From an uncultured Anaerolineae bacterium (lineage in GTDB: Bacteria; Chloroflexota; Anaerolineae; Promineifilales; Promineifilaceae), in NCBI GenBank assembly GCA_905479495.1, contig CAJQMR010000037.1, positions 62,001 to 126,000 of the forward strand: a stretch of 64,000 nucleotides of DNA. Direction: 5' to 3'. The notes under the pieces are model-generated. The model was not told the origin of the DNA. It ran no database searches and saw only the letters and a list, made by a program, of their open reading frames with translations. This document shows positions 1-9,161 of this stretch, piece after piece (within the stretch, counting starts at the first letter, position 1; every line of letters begins with the position of its first letter). Both the position numbers and the translations under genes were made by a program.

Positions 1-611
1 ACCAACAGGGGGGTGTTGATGCGGCTCGGTTTGGGAAGATTGAGCAGCAGCATGTCTAAAAAGGCCCGGTAGGATTCGTCACCTAGAAGTTTGAAGTAGC
101 GGTTAACTTGTTCTTGGGGCATTGTTTCCGAGAAGAATTGATGTTGGGCAAGTACGGCCGTTTCTACCAAAGGATACAAGCTCAGCTTCAAATTTAACTT
201 GACAAACTTCCCTGGAAAATGGCGGGCAATGCGCAGCGTTACACCAATAACGCCCTGGGGTGGTGCCGATGCCAGCAAAATTGCTCCAGGCAGCGTCGCA
301 GTTTCCAAATACTTTTGCACCAGGTAGCCGCCCATCGAATGCCCAATGATGATGGGTGGCTGGGATAGCTTAGCGGCCGTTTCGGCCACATCAGCCAGGT
401 AATCCTTGGCGGAATGCCAGCGCAGCCCTTTTTGGCCGCTGCTCTGGCCATGTCCACGCAGGCTGGGAGCGTACACGGTGTATCCTTGCTCAGCGAAGTA
501 GGGCAAAAAATGTTCATTCCAACACCAGGCCCCATGCCAGGCCCCATGAATAAAGAGGAGGGGTGTTTTCTTCGTTTTTTGAACGGGTTCGCGAACAAGA
601 AGCTCAAGCAT
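1..611 (-). CDS. alpha/beta hydrolase (C-terminal end beyond window)
   Basis: Reading leftward from an ATG at 611, the frame stays open to base 1, so about 203 residues are visible and the C-terminus lies outside. The N-terminal part has the oxyanion-type segment HGAWHGAWCW (residues 22-31) and the nucleophile elbow GHSMGG with Ser92, both typical of the alpha/beta hydrolase fold (lysophospholipase/esterase-like). The catalytic Asp and His would be in or past the missing part. A GGAAGG stretch precedes the start. The substrate cannot be told. It is divergent from the YccF-type gene. One ACGGCCGT palindrome (154-161) lies in the frame and encodes part of ETAV. Confidence 0.85.
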   Translation of the reverse strand, partial: MLELLVREPVQKTKKTPLLFIHGAWHGAWCWNEHFLPYFAEQGYTVYAPSLRGHGQSSGQKGLRWHSAKDYLADVAETAAKLSQPPIIIGHSMGGYLVQKYLETATLPGAILLASAPPQGVIGVTLRIARHFPGKFVKLNLKLSLYPLVETAVLAQHQFFSETMPQEQVNRYFKLLGDESYRAFLDMLLLNLPKPSRINTPLL

Positions 612-667
612 GATGGACCTTCCCGGGTGCAACATTTAGGGAAAAAGTACGTAGTGTGGGTTGTTAA

Positions 668-773
668 GCAAATCACAACAAGACTTTTGAATTAGGAAGC
701 ATGGTTTCTTGTGATTTGCTCAAGTAAAAGCCAAATAGAGCTTGACTTATTCAAAAATATTTTTGGCTTTTAC
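668..773. repeat. two perfect inverted repeats in a divergent promoter region
   Basis: GCAAATCACAA (668-678) is mirrored by TTGTGATTTGC (709-719). GTAAAAGCCAAA (724-735) is mirrored by TTTGGCTTTTAC (762-773). They fill the 227-bp gap between the leftward hydrolase and the rightward YccF-type gene, so they are either operators or stem-loops in a leader. A TATAAT at 807-812 could be the -10 of the rightward promoter, but no good -35 is seen. Confidence 0.5.
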
Positions 774-838
774 ATAAATGAAAAATCTTGCGGCCATTGC
801 GTCAATTATAATAACTGGCCGAATAATATGTGGGGATA

Positions 839-1279
839 ATGAAAATGACAACTGATTCTGTATCGATGAAAATAAAAGAAAATAATCCAGAGATGCCCTT
901 TTTGTTACGGGTCATCTGGTTTTTTGTTTTTGGCTGGGAGCTGGCGGGTATTTGGATTTTGGTGGCCTGGGCGTTGAACGCGTCGATTATTGGGCTGCCG
1001 CTGGGACTGTGGATGATTGATCGGGTGCCGCAAGTGTTGACGTTGAAAGCGCGACCTGGGGCAATTGTGACGGATTTGAAAGACGGCCGTTCCCAATTCC
1101 TACCCGCCTCCAATGCCCCGTTCCTTATTCGCGCCGCCTACTTTGTACTGTTTGGCTGGTGGTTCAGCCTGCTCTGGGCGGCATTGGCCTGGCTGCTGTG
1201 CGCCACCATCATTGGCCTACCTCTGGGGATACTCATGCTAAACGGACTGCCATCGGTAACCACGTTGGCCCAAAGCTAA
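839..1279 (+). CDS. YccF-type inner membrane protein, two repeats
   Basis: A 146-residue protein built from two copies of the YccF/DUF307 membrane domain (about residues 22-68 and 95-142). Each copy has the pattern of an aromatic FGWW/FGWE segment, a hydrophobic stretch, an IIGLPLG turn and a second hydrophobic stretch. Function is unknown in the family; it sits in the cytoplasmic membrane. A GTG at 830 in the same frame is possible, but the GGGG just before the ATG at 839 favours this start. The palindrome ACGGCCGT at about 1082 falls in the linker between the two repeats. A clear terminator follows. Confidence 0.8.
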   Translation: MKMTTDSVSMKIKENNPEMPFLLRVIWFFVFGWELAGIWILVAWALNASIIGLPLGLWMIDRVPQVLTLKARPGAIVTDLKDGRSQFLPASNAPFLIRAAYFVLFGWWFSLLWAALAWLLCATIIGLPLGILMLNGLPSVTTLAQS

Positions 1280-1301
1280 ACGCATGAGCGGAGCCATTCA
1301 T

Positions 1302-1337
1302 AAAAAGCCCATCTCGCTTTGTTCGGGATGGGCTTTT
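1302..1337 (+). terminator. intrinsic terminator
   Basis: AAAAAGCCCATC (1302-1313) pairs with GATGGGCTTTTT (1326-1337) around a 12-base loop. The symmetric A and T tracts would let it work in both directions. It ends the YccF-type gene and lies before the LAL regulator. Confidence 0.85.
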
Positions 1338-1402
1338 TGTGTACGCTTGTGTCCTCTAATGGATTATCGTCATTTATTACTTACCTGTTAACCTTTACCG
1401 AT

Positions 1403-4198
1403 ATGTCAACGGTGCTCTTAACAACCAAACTTACAATTCCACCGGCTCCGCCGTCGATTGTGTCCCGCCCCCAGCTCGCAGCCAAATTGGCGGAAGGGCA
1501 GCGCGGCAAGCTGACACTGGTTTCGGCACCAGCGGGGTTTGGCAAAACAACGCTCATTGCAGACTGGGTGCGGCGAGAAACAGCCGTCGTTACTGCTTGG
1601 CTCTCGTTGGACGAGGCAGATAACGATCCGGCTCAGTTTATGGCTTACCTGGTTGCCGCCTTGCAAACCGCTGCGCCGATGGTGGGGCAAACGGCCGCTT
1701 CACTTTTGCAATCTTTGCTGGAACGCCCCAACAGAACCCCGCCGTCTGAAAAAACTGCGCTAACAACCCTCTTATCCCAATTGTTTACCCAACTCATTAA
1801 TGATTTAGCGTCGCAATCAACCGAACTTGTTCTCGTTTTGGATGATTATCACGTTATTCAGAACGAGTTGATTCATGAAGCGATGCTGTTTTTTGTAGAT
1901 CGTTTGCCATCAACGTGCCATCTGCTTATTACTGGTCGAACTGAACCACCCTGGTCGTTGGCTCGTTTGCGGGTTGAGGGCAGTCTGGCCGAAATTCGGG
2001 CGGCTGATCTGCGTTTTTCGGCGGTGGAAACGGCCGTCTTCCTAAACGAGAAGATGGGGTTGTCTTTGACGGCAACAGATGTGGCAGCGTTAGAAGCGCG
2101 GACGGAGGGCTGGGTGGCGGCTTTGCAAATGGCGGCGCTTTCCTTAAACGGCCGCCATGCCCAGACGCATCATTCCTTCATCACCAATTTTGCTGGCAGC
2201 CACCGCTATCTGGTGGATTATTTGCTGGACGAAGTGTTTCGCCAGCAGTCCCCCGCCACGCAGACGTTTTTGTTAAAAACGGCCGTGCTCAACCGGCTCA
2301 CTGGCCCACTTTGTGATGCCGTTCTCCGAGAGGCACCAGCCAGTACGCATGACGCTGATTTTTCTTCCAATGGACAGCAAATGCTGGAAGCCCTGGAACG
2401 AGCCAACCTGTTTTTAACTCCATTGGACGAGGAGCGAATGTGGTACCGGTATCATCACTTATTTGCCGAGTTTTTGCACCATCGCTTGCAGCAGGAACAA
2501 CCTGAGCTGGTGCCTGAACTGCATCGTCGGGCGAGTTATTGGTTTGAACAGGCGGGCCTGGTGGATGAAGCGTTTCGCCATGCGCAGCAGGCTCAGGACA
2601 TGGTCAGGGCGGCCCAACTGCTAGACCAGGTTGGCGTGCGGTTTTTACGACAGGGAGCCGTCAACCGAATTCTGCGCTGGCTGGAAATGTTGCCTGAGGC
2701 CCAGCGAGAAGCATATCCCCGACTGTATGTTTATCAAGCTCTGGCTGTTTGCATCAATTATCATCTTAAGGACGTGGAGCCGCTTTTACAAAAAGCAGAG
2801 GCCAACCAGCACCGACTGCCAGAGCCAGCCATCGCCGCCTACGCTGCCGTGGTGCGGGCCGATCTCTTTTTTGCTGGCGGGCTCATCTATAGCTTTTCTG
2901 GCAATCAAGCTGTGCATCAAATTCAACAGGCGCTCGATTATCTAGATCGCTCTCCAGATGATGAGGTAACGCACTTTTTTCGGGGACACGTTTTAATGAC
3001 GCGGGCGGACGTTTTACTCTCGCAGGGTGATTTGCCGAATGCTGAGGATGCTTTTCAGGAGTCGATTCGCTTTAACCAAACTGCCGGGAACGAAATTTTG
3101 CATCTGGCCAGCTTTTGGAAATATGGCGACATGAAGATTGCTCAGGGTCAGCTGCATCGAGGGGAAGCACTGCATAAACAGGGATTACACCTTACGCAGG
3201 CAATTAGTCAGAAAATCGACTACGTACAGGCTCCAATTTTGGCCTTAAATTATTTTCATTTACGCCTGGCCCAACTGTATTATGAATGGAATCGACTCGC
3301 GGAAGCAGAGGAACATGCTCAAAAATCTGTGGACCTTTTTGAAATGCGTGGTCTTTGGGATCGATTTGGTGCCTACGGAGCAATGGCCAAAATAAAGTGG
3401 GCGCTGGGGAATAAAAAGGCTGCATTGCATTGGCTGCAAAAGCTGGATGCCTTGCACAATGCTTCCCCAAATTTACATATTGGTCACCTGGCAAAACTGG
3501 TTAGCATAAACACGAGTTTACTATTCGCTCAGACCGATCCAACTGTGGCCTACCTGCGCAAGCCAGCCAAAGAATGGCTGTTTCAAAATGAGCAATTATT
3601 AGCCGAGCCTGACCTTAACCAGCCGCGTCGTTTTGCAAACCTGGCGTTGGTAAGAGTATTGCAGGTAGTTGGCCGTCTTGAAGAAGCATGGCAACTCTCA
3701 GAGCAGATTTTGGCCCGGGCCATTCAAACTGGATTTGATGGCAACCGGCCCGAAATTCTGGCCACGCAGGTGTTGGTTTTGGCAGAACAAGGCAAGATGG
3801 AGCAGGCTTTGGCCCTGTTACAGCAGGCTTTAGAATTTGCGGAACCGGAAGGGTACATGCGTTCTTTTGTGGATAAAGGCGCGCCTATGCAAGCGTTGCT
3901 GCGCCAACTGCCAATTAATCCTTACCGCCAACGGTTATTGGCTGCCTTTGATCTAAACCTGACAAAAATAGCTGGCGCTGTTCCTGAACTTGTTCTGCCG
4001 GAGCCGCTTACAGAGCGGGAACTTGAGGTGCTGCATTTATTAGCAGCCGGTCTCAAAAACAAGGAGATGGCTGAGACGCTGGTTGTTAGCGTGAATACGG
4101 TCCGTTTTCACCTGAAGAATTTATACAGCAAGTTGCATGTAGACGGCCGTACCGAAGCCATCGCCAAAGCCCACACCCTTGGCCTCGTGAATCGTTAA
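1403..4198 (+). CDS. LuxR-family ATP-dependent (MalT-like, LAL) transcriptional regulator
   Basis: A 931-residue protein of the large ATP-binding LuxR (LAL) type. The N-terminus has a Walker A motif APAGFGKTT (residues 42-50) and a Walker B-like LVLVLDDYH near residue 145, so it is a STAND NTPase. The middle is helical and TPR-like. The last 65 residues are a LuxR helix-turn-helix beginning LTERELEVLHLLAAG and including KEMAETLVVSVNTVRFH. The family uses ATP and an inducer to assemble into an active DNA-binding form; the inducer here is unknown. The frame is open 84 bases further upstream, but that part overlaps the preceding terminator and is unlike the family, so MSTVLL at 1403 is preferred. 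It may control the downstream peptidase, but only proximity suggests this. Confidence 0.88.
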   Translation: MSTVLLTTKLTIPPAPPSIVSRPQLAAKLAEGQRGKLTLVSAPAGFGKTTLIADWVRRETAVVTAWLSLDEADNDPAQFMAYLVAALQTAAPMVGQTAASLLQSLLERPNRTPPSEKTALTTLLSQLFTQLINDLASQSTELVLVLDDYHVIQNELIHEAMLFFVDRLPSTCHLLITGRTEPPWSLARLRVEGSLAEIRAADLRFSAVETAVFLNEKMGLSLTATDVAALEARTEGWVAALQMAALSLNGRHAQTHHSFITNFAGSHRYLVDYLLDEVFRQQSPATQTFLLKTAVLNRLTGPLCDAVLREAPASTHDADFSSNGQQMLEALERANLFLTPLDEERMWYRYHHLFAEFLHHRLQQEQPELVPELHRRASYWFEQAGLVDEAFRHAQQAQDMVRAAQLLDQVGVRFLRQGAVNRILRWLEMLPEAQREAYPRLYVYQALAVCINYHLKDVEPLLQKAEANQHRLPEPAIAAYAAVVRADLFFAGGLIYSFSGNQAVHQIQQALDYLDRSPDDEVTHFFRGHVLMTRADVLLSQGDLPNAEDAFQESIRFNQTAGNEILHLASFWKYGDMKIAQGQLHRGEALHKQGLHLTQAISQKIDYVQAPILALNYFHLRLAQLYYEWNRLAEAEEHAQKSVDLFEMRGLWDRFGAYGAMAKIKWALGNKKAALHWLQKLDALHNASPNLHIGHLAKLVSINTSLLFAQTDPTVAYLRKPAKEWLFQNEQLLAEPDLNQPRRFANLALVRVLQVVGRLEEAWQLSEQILARAIQTGFDGNRPEILATQVLVLAEQGKMEQALALLQQALEFAEPEGYMRSFVDKGAPMQALLRQLPINPYRQRLLAAFDLNLTKIAGAVPELVLPEPLTERELEVLHLLAAGLKNKEMAETLVVSVNTVRFHLKNLYSKLHVDGRTEAIAKAHTLGLVNR

Positions 4199-4590
4199 TC
4201 CAGCCACTACTACCCCCTAGCCTACCGTTTTAGGTAGGTAAATGATCGTCCCCTGTTGCTAAACTGTCATTGATAAGTGGAGTTTGCCACCTGTTGGCAG
4301 CTTGCCCCAAAAATTGAAGCCAATCTGGCTGAGGGTAAGGGAGTGCTGCCTATGGGCGGGTCCCCATACTGTTCTCCTGGGCAGGTGGCTGCCTCCGCTT
4401 ATGGTTTGGCTGTAAAGGCCTAAACTTGCGTGCTTCAAATTAATCATTTTGTCATTTTGAATCCAAAATCAAACGATCAATTGCCAGTTTTTGGCCAAGG
4501 AGGTGATGCGCTGAGTCAACACAGGAACCCCAATCGTGGGGACCCTTTTTCTGCACTAAGTTAACATAATTGCATTCAACAGGAGATACT
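4199..4590. other. 392-bp intergenic region with three structured elements
   Basis: No gene is supported here. It holds a short hairpin CCTACC/GGTAGG (4221-4226/4233-4238) just after the regulator. A long imperfect inverted repeat follows (4272-4293 against 4381-4404, sharing ATAAG.GGAG and GCCACCTG). Next is an 11-base perfect match to the 16S anti-Shine-Dalgarno sequence, AAGGAGGTGAT (4497-4507), directly at a two-codon frame ATG CGC TGA (4506-4514). Last is a small stem CCCCA/TGGGG (4528-4541) with a T5 run (4546-4550). The latter two would be in the leader of the peptidase mRNA. Confidence 0.55.
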
Positions 4591-7500
4591 ATGTTCAATT
4601 TTGATAAAAAGAGGGGGGTATTTAGCCTTCTCTTTCTACTTTTAATGGTGCTGGTCCTGCTTTCCTCAGCGTCTTTGGGGTTGGCACAAACTACAAATAA
4701 TGGATTTACGGCCGAATCGGTAACGGCCGTTTCCACATTCACAGGCACCGAAAAAGACGTTGCTGCTGCCCGCAGCAGTGAAGGACTCGACGTGTCTGAA
4801 CTGGAAACAGTCAGCATTATTGTGACCTTTGATGAGACCCTCACGGCCCAAGATTTAGAAGCCGTTTCAGCCGGTGAGCTGGTTTACGAATACAAAAACG
4901 CTTTCCGAGGCGCTTCTTTAGTCATGAGCGGCAGCCGGGTAGATGATGTTGCTGAACTGTCTGGCGTAACCGGCGTTTATCTGGACGAACTGCAACAGCT
5001 CGACACGGATAACAGCCCCGGCTACATCGGTGCCCCCACGCTTTGGGATCAGTTTGGCGGCCAATCAAATGCTGGCGAAGGCATGGTCTTTGGCATTATC
5101 GACAGCGGTGTCTGGCCCGAACATCCTTCTTTCTCAGACCCCGACCCGCTGGGCAATCCGTATCCCACACCGCCAGTCACGGGGCTGCCCTGTGAGTTTG
5201 GCAACACGGCCTGGAATCCCGACGACGTGCCGTTTGCGTGCAACAACAAGCTAATCGGCGCTTACGCCTTCCTCGATACTTATAAATTAGTCCAGCCCCT
5301 GCTGCCTACCGAATTTGATTCAGCGCGGGATGACAACGGTCACGGTTCCCATACTGCTACTACGGCAGCTGGTAATGCCAATGTAGCAGCCAGTATCGTC
5401 GGGTCAGATTTGGGCCTGGTTACCGGCATTGCCCCGCGTGCTCACGTCATCAATTATCGTGTGTGTGGTTTGGTGGGCTGTTACAACAGTGACTCAATGG
5501 CGGCTGTAGATCAATCTATTGCTGATGGCGCTGATGTGATCAGCTTCTCCATTGGTGGCGGCTCTACCCCTTATTCGGACATCGTATCTTTGGCGTTCTT
5601 GCGTGCTTACAACAATGGCATTTTTGTCTCAAAGTCAGCCGGTAATGATGGACCTGGGGCGGATACGGTAAACGGCCGTTCCCCTTGGGTGACGACGGTT
5701 GGCGCATCTACCCATGATCGCAGCTTCGTGGGCCAGCTGACGCTAGAAGCTGATGGTGACACGGTGACGCTGCCCGGCGTATCGGTGACCGGCAGCCATA
5801 CAGGTGAGGTTGTTTTGGCCGCTGATTATGGTGATGAACTTTGTGCTGCCCCGTTTGCCCCTGGCACCTGGAGTAACAACGAGATCGTCGCTTGTGCCCG
5901 TGGTGGCGGTATAAACCGTGTAACCAAAGGGGAAAATGCATTTCTTGGTGGGGCTGGCGGCTTTGTACTATACAACGTTGGCCTCAACAACCTGGTGAAC
6001 GATGTGCATTTCTTGCCATCGGTTCACATTCAGGATGATGCCGGTATTGCCATGCTGGACTTTCTGGCGGCCCACGCCGGCACGCCGGTTATCGGCACGG
6101 TTGAAGGCGGCATCAAGGTGACGTCTCAAGGGGACGTCATGGCTGGTTTCAGCTCCCGTGGTGGACCTGGCCAGACATTGGGCATTAGCAAACCAGATAT
6201 TGTCGCGCCTGGCGTGCAAATCTTGGCGGCCAATACCCCGCTGCCAGCCACCACGGATGGTGGGGCCACTGGCTCCCTCTTCCAGGTTATCCAAGGGACT
6301 TCCATGTCTACACCGCATATTGCCGGTACGGCCTTGCTGCTCAAATCGCTGCATCCAGACTGGACGCCGGGCCAAATTAAGTCGGCCATCATGACCACAG
6401 CAACGGTAGATGGGTTGTTGAAGGAAGATGGCGTAACGCCAGTTGATAACTTTGATGCGGGTTCTGGGCGGGTGGATTTAACGGCCGTTAACAACCCCGG
6501 CCTCACCATTTCCGACAGCGGCCAAAGCTTTGTAGACCATGAGAACGATTTGTGGAACACAAACTATCCCAGCCTGTATATTCCCAACATGTCCGGCGTT
6601 ATGGCCGTCCAGCGCACGCTGCACAGCGAGCTGAATTACGACGCCTGGTGGACTGTCCATGTAGACAGCCCAGACGATCTGATTGTGGATGTTCCAAGTG
6701 TGGTTGGTATTCGCGCTGGTCGCGACCAGATGATGGACATCCGGGTAGATGCCAGCACGGTGCCGCTTGGCGAGGTTCGCTTTGCCACGCTTGTACTCCA
6801 GCATGGTGAGATTACGGCACGCTTCCCCATCATCATTGTGCGGGGGCAGGCGGCGGTAGCACTAGAGAAAACGTGCGCCCCGGCTAGCTTTGCCAGTGGC
6901 GGAACGGCCGAATGTACCCTCACTCTGCAAAATAACAGCTTTGACAACGCCGATGTGTATCTACAAGACATCTTGCCGCGCCGCCTGCGGCTAGTGAATG
7001 GCAGCGTCGTGGGAGCCACGCAAACCGGTTCGCGTTCGCTGAGCTTCAACAGTTCGCTGTTTGCTCAAACGCCGCCTGACGTAGATGTGATTGACGGCAC
7101 AGGCACGACGCCTGCTGGTGGCTATCTGCCGCTGTCTGCTTTTGGCTCGACCCCGGTGTCTGGGGTGGGTGATGAAACAATCACCAACTTCCCCGTCTCA
7201 CCGTTTGTGTATGCGGGCCAAACTTACACAAACATCGGTATGGTGAGCAATGGCTATGCTGTTGTCGGTGGCGGCACCAGCAGCGATGTGGATTACATTA
7301 ATCAGAGCTTGCCCGATGCTGCAATTCCCAATAACGTGCTGGCACCTTTCTGGACAGATCTGAATGCCAGCGCGGGCGGTGCGATGTACGCCAGCACGCT
7401 GTCTGACGGGGTAAATGCCTGGCTGGTGCTGGATTGGGAAGCCGTGCCCAACTTCGGTGACGGCGAGGTGAATTCATTCCAAATCTGGATTGGTTTGAAT

Positions 7501-7809
7501 GGCGTTGAGGATATCAGCTTTGCTTATGGTGATGTGTCTGATGGGGATGGCGGCTTCCTGACGGTGGGCGCTGAAAACCCATTCGGCAACTCTGGGGCAA
7601 ACTGGTACTTTGATGGTACGGGAACGGCCGTAACCAACGGCTCTGAGGTACGCGTGGTGTCCATTCCGGGCGAACCGGGTGAAACCCACACCATCACCTT
7701 CAACGTCACAGGGACCGTTCCCGGTGCTTGGACAAACTGTGCTGAACTAACCAGCAATCTCTTTGACGGGGCCAACGCCGCCTGCTTTAGCGGCGAAATA
7801 ACCGAATAA
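4591..7809 (+). CDS. secreted subtilisin-like serine peptidase (S8) with PA insert and C-terminal repeats
   Basis: A 1072-residue exported peptidase. The ATG at 4591 follows AGGAGA; the signal peptide is a basic start and a long Leu/Val core ending near SLGLAQ. An inhibitor I9-like propeptide follows (about residues 60-130). The catalytic triad is visible as Asp171 (IIDSGVWPEHPS), His251 (DNGHGSHTATT) and Ser571 (QGTSMSTPHIAG). A PA-type domain lies between His and Ser (about 370-510), as in cucumisin-like S8 peptidases. The C-terminal 300 residues hold a fibronectin-like part and a DUF11/CARDB-like Cys-containing part (CAPASFASGGTAEC). No cell-wall anchor is seen at the C-terminus, so it is probably secreted or loosely attached. 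It likely degrades extracellular protein. Confidence 0.93.
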   Translation: MFNFDKKRGVFSLLFLLLMVLVLLSSASLGLAQTTNNGFTAESVTAVSTFTGTEKDVAAARSSEGLDVSELETVSIIVTFDETLTAQDLEAVSAGELVYEYKNAFRGASLVMSGSRVDDVAELSGVTGVYLDELQQLDTDNSPGYIGAPTLWDQFGGQSNAGEGMVFGIIDSGVWPEHPSFSDPDPLGNPYPTPPVTGLPCEFGNTAWNPDDVPFACNNKLIGAYAFLDTYKLVQPLLPTEFDSARDDNGHGSHTATTAAGNANVAASIVGSDLGLVTGIAPRAHVINYRVCGLVGCYNSDSMAAVDQSIADGADVISFSIGGGSTPYSDIVSLAFLRAYNNGIFVSKSAGNDGPGADTVNGRSPWVTTVGASTHDRSFVGQLTLEADGDTVTLPGVSVTGSHTGEVVLAADYGDELCAAPFAPGTWSNNEIVACARGGGINRVTKGENAFLGGAGGFVLYNVGLNNLVNDVHFLPSVHIQDDAGIAMLDFLAAHAGTPVIGTVEGGIKVTSQGDVMAGFSSRGGPGQTLGISKPDIVAPGVQILAANTPLPATTDGGATGSLFQVIQGTSMSTPHIAGTALLLKSLHPDWTPGQIKSAIMTTATVDGLLKEDGVTPVDNFDAGSGRVDLTAVNNPGLTISDSGQSFVDHENDLWNTNYPSLYIPNMSGVMAVQRTLHSELNYDAWWTVHVDSPDDLIVDVPSVVGIRAGRDQMMDIRVDASTVPLGEVRFATLVLQHGEITARFPIIIVRGQAAVALEKTCAPASFASGGTAECTLTLQNNSFDNADVYLQDILPRRLRLVNGSVVGATQTGSRSLSFNSSLFAQTPPDVDVIDGTGTTPAGGYLPLSAFGSTPVSGVGDETITNFPVSPFVYAGQTYTNIGMVSNGYAVVGGGTSSDVDYINQSLPDAAIPNNVLAPFWTDLNASAGGAMYASTLSDGVNAWLVLDWEAVPNFGDGEVNSFQIWIGLNGVEDISFAYGDVSDGDGGFLTVGAENPFGNSGANWYFDGTGTAVTNGSEVRVVSIPGEPGETHTITFNVTGTVPGAWTNCAELTSNLFDGANAACFSGEITE

Positions 7810-7861
7810 CCTCGCGGCCGGTTAAGCAAATAGCAAGACTGACTGCTTGGCTTCTTTGAAT

Positions 7862-7906
7862 AGTGCCGGACATGGAAGGGCTACATCCATGTCCGGCACT
7901 TTCTTG
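7862..7906 (+). terminator. strong intrinsic terminator
   Basis: A perfect 15-bp stem, AGTGCCGGACATGGA (7862-7876) with TCCATGTCCGGCACT (7886-7900), a 9-base loop and a T-rich tail. It ends the subtilisin gene and separates it from the convergent dehydrogenase. Confidence 0.9.
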
Positions 7907-7950
7907 TCTTGATAGATTAGATAATATCGAGAACAAGGTATTGTGAAGAA

Positions 7951-8023
7951 TAGGACACAGATTTTCACAGATGAACAAAGATTTCTACTTTATATCTGTG
8001 TAATCTGTGTTTATCTGTGTCCC
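7951..8023. repeat. imperfect palindromic repeat of the ATCTGTG type
   Basis: The left arm reads ACACAGATTTTCACAGATGA and the right arm carries TATCTGTGTAATCTGTG and TTATCTGTGTCC, so the whole forms an imperfect palindrome made of short CACAGAT/ATCTGTG units. A related element built on GCAGATT/AATCTGC lies at 49603-49672. It is intergenic between two convergent genes. Confidence 0.65.
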
Positions 8024-8051
8024 AAATAATAATCTTGGAGGTTATTAACAA

Positions 8052-9131
8052 TCAGGATAAAGCTGACCAGACTTCTAGCTTGGCTTGCACCCGACGGATG
8101 ACCTCGTTGGTAAATTCATCCGTGTTGGCCGTGCCGCCAATATCGGCCGTTTTGATGCCATCGTATACCGTTTCCAGCGTCGATTCATAAATGGCGCGGC
8201 TGGCTCGTTTGGCTTCGGCTTCCTTCATGTGGGAAAGCAATCCAGCGGCGGCCAAAATCATGGCCATTGGATTGGCCCGATTTTGCCCTTGCAGGGTAGG
8301 GGCCGTGCCGTGCGGTGCCTCGGCCATGATGCAATCCACTTCCCCGTCACTGTCTACTGAAATCACCATTGATTCTGAGCCAGCAATAGAACCAAACATT
8401 TGCAAAACCATGTCAGATAGCAAATCGCCGTCCCGATTCAGGCTAGGGATGACCAGTGGTTCACCAGTGGTGGCCAAAAGCAGGGCAAACGTGGCGTCGA
8501 TGAGCTGTGGCTCATACCGTACATTAGGGAATTTTTTGGCGGTAGCGTCCATCTCTTCCTTGAACATGCCTTCATACACTGGGCTGACGGTGAATTTGGG
8601 ACCGCCAAATACTTTGGCTCCCGTGTTGCGTGCATGGTGAAAGGCGTATTCGGCTACAGCGTGACAAACGCGGCGCGATACCTTTTCGGTGCGGTAGGCC
8701 ATTTCATCTGGTGCGCCTTCCTCGCCTTCACGCCATTCTTTGGCCCCGTAGGCATCGTCGCGGGCCATGCGCACCACGCTGATGGGAGCGTACACTCCGG
8801 CGATGGGACGTACGCCAGGAATGCGTCGTCCGGTGCGTAAAATAACTTCGGCATCCATCTCTTCACGCAAAATGCGGTTGGGGCTGCCGACGTCACCTTT
8901 TTGTTCCGGGGTGATGGTGGCGGCCTTTAACGCCAGGCGATGCTGCCGAATGGCTTTGCCTGCGTCGTACACCACCTGATTTTGCGTGGCGCGTCGGTTT
9001 TCCAGGCTAAGGTCAAAACGGATAAAGTCCAGGTCCAGGCGAATAATGCCTGGTTCGAGGACGCGAATGGCTTCTTCTAACAGTTCCTGTCCGGTTTGGT
9101 CCCCCTCCAGGATAACAATGGTTCGGTTCAT
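8052..9131 (-). CDS. isocitrate/isopropylmalate dehydrogenase family protein
   Basis: A 359-residue NAD(P)-dependent beta-decarboxylating dehydrogenase. Family marks are the N-terminal ILEGDQTGQEL (normally GDGIG), the substrate segment with the LR...R pattern (ILRTGRRIPGVRP), the Lys of GGPKFTVSP, the metal-binding Asp of LIDATFALL, and the C-terminal APHGTAPTLQGQNRANP that binds the adenine nucleotide. The usual second Asp region appears as SLNRDGDLLSDM. The enzyme oxidises a 2-R-hydroxy acid such as isocitrate, 3-isopropylmalate or homoisocitrate; the GDQTG variation and missing neighbours (no leu genes) leave the substrate open. An NAD-dependent isocitrate dehydrogenase is my first guess. 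It stands alone. Confidence 0.82.
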   Translation of the reverse strand: MNRTIVILEGDQTGQELLEEAIRVLEPGIIRLDLDFIRFDLSLENRRATQNQVVYDAGKAIRQHRLALKAATITPEQKGDVGSPNRILREEMDAEVILRTGRRIPGVRPIAGVYAPISVVRMARDDAYGAKEWREGEEGAPDEMAYRTEKVSRRVCHAVAEYAFHHARNTGAKVFGGPKFTVSPVYEGMFKEEMDATAKKFPNVRYEPQLIDATFALLLATTGEPLVIPSLNRDGDLLSDMVLQMFGSIAGSESMVISVDSDGEVDCIMAEAPHGTAPTLQGQNRANPMAMILAAAGLLSHMKEAEAKRASRAIYESTLETVYDGIKTADIGGTANTDEFTNEVIRRVQAKLEVWSALS

Positions 9132-9161
9132 AATGTTGAGTCTCCTAAAAATAATTTCTGA

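Noticed and set aside
1319..1402. Longer N-terminus for the LAL regulator
   Set aside because: The extension overlaps the terminator hairpin and lacks a ribosome site; the family begins at MSTVLLTTKL.
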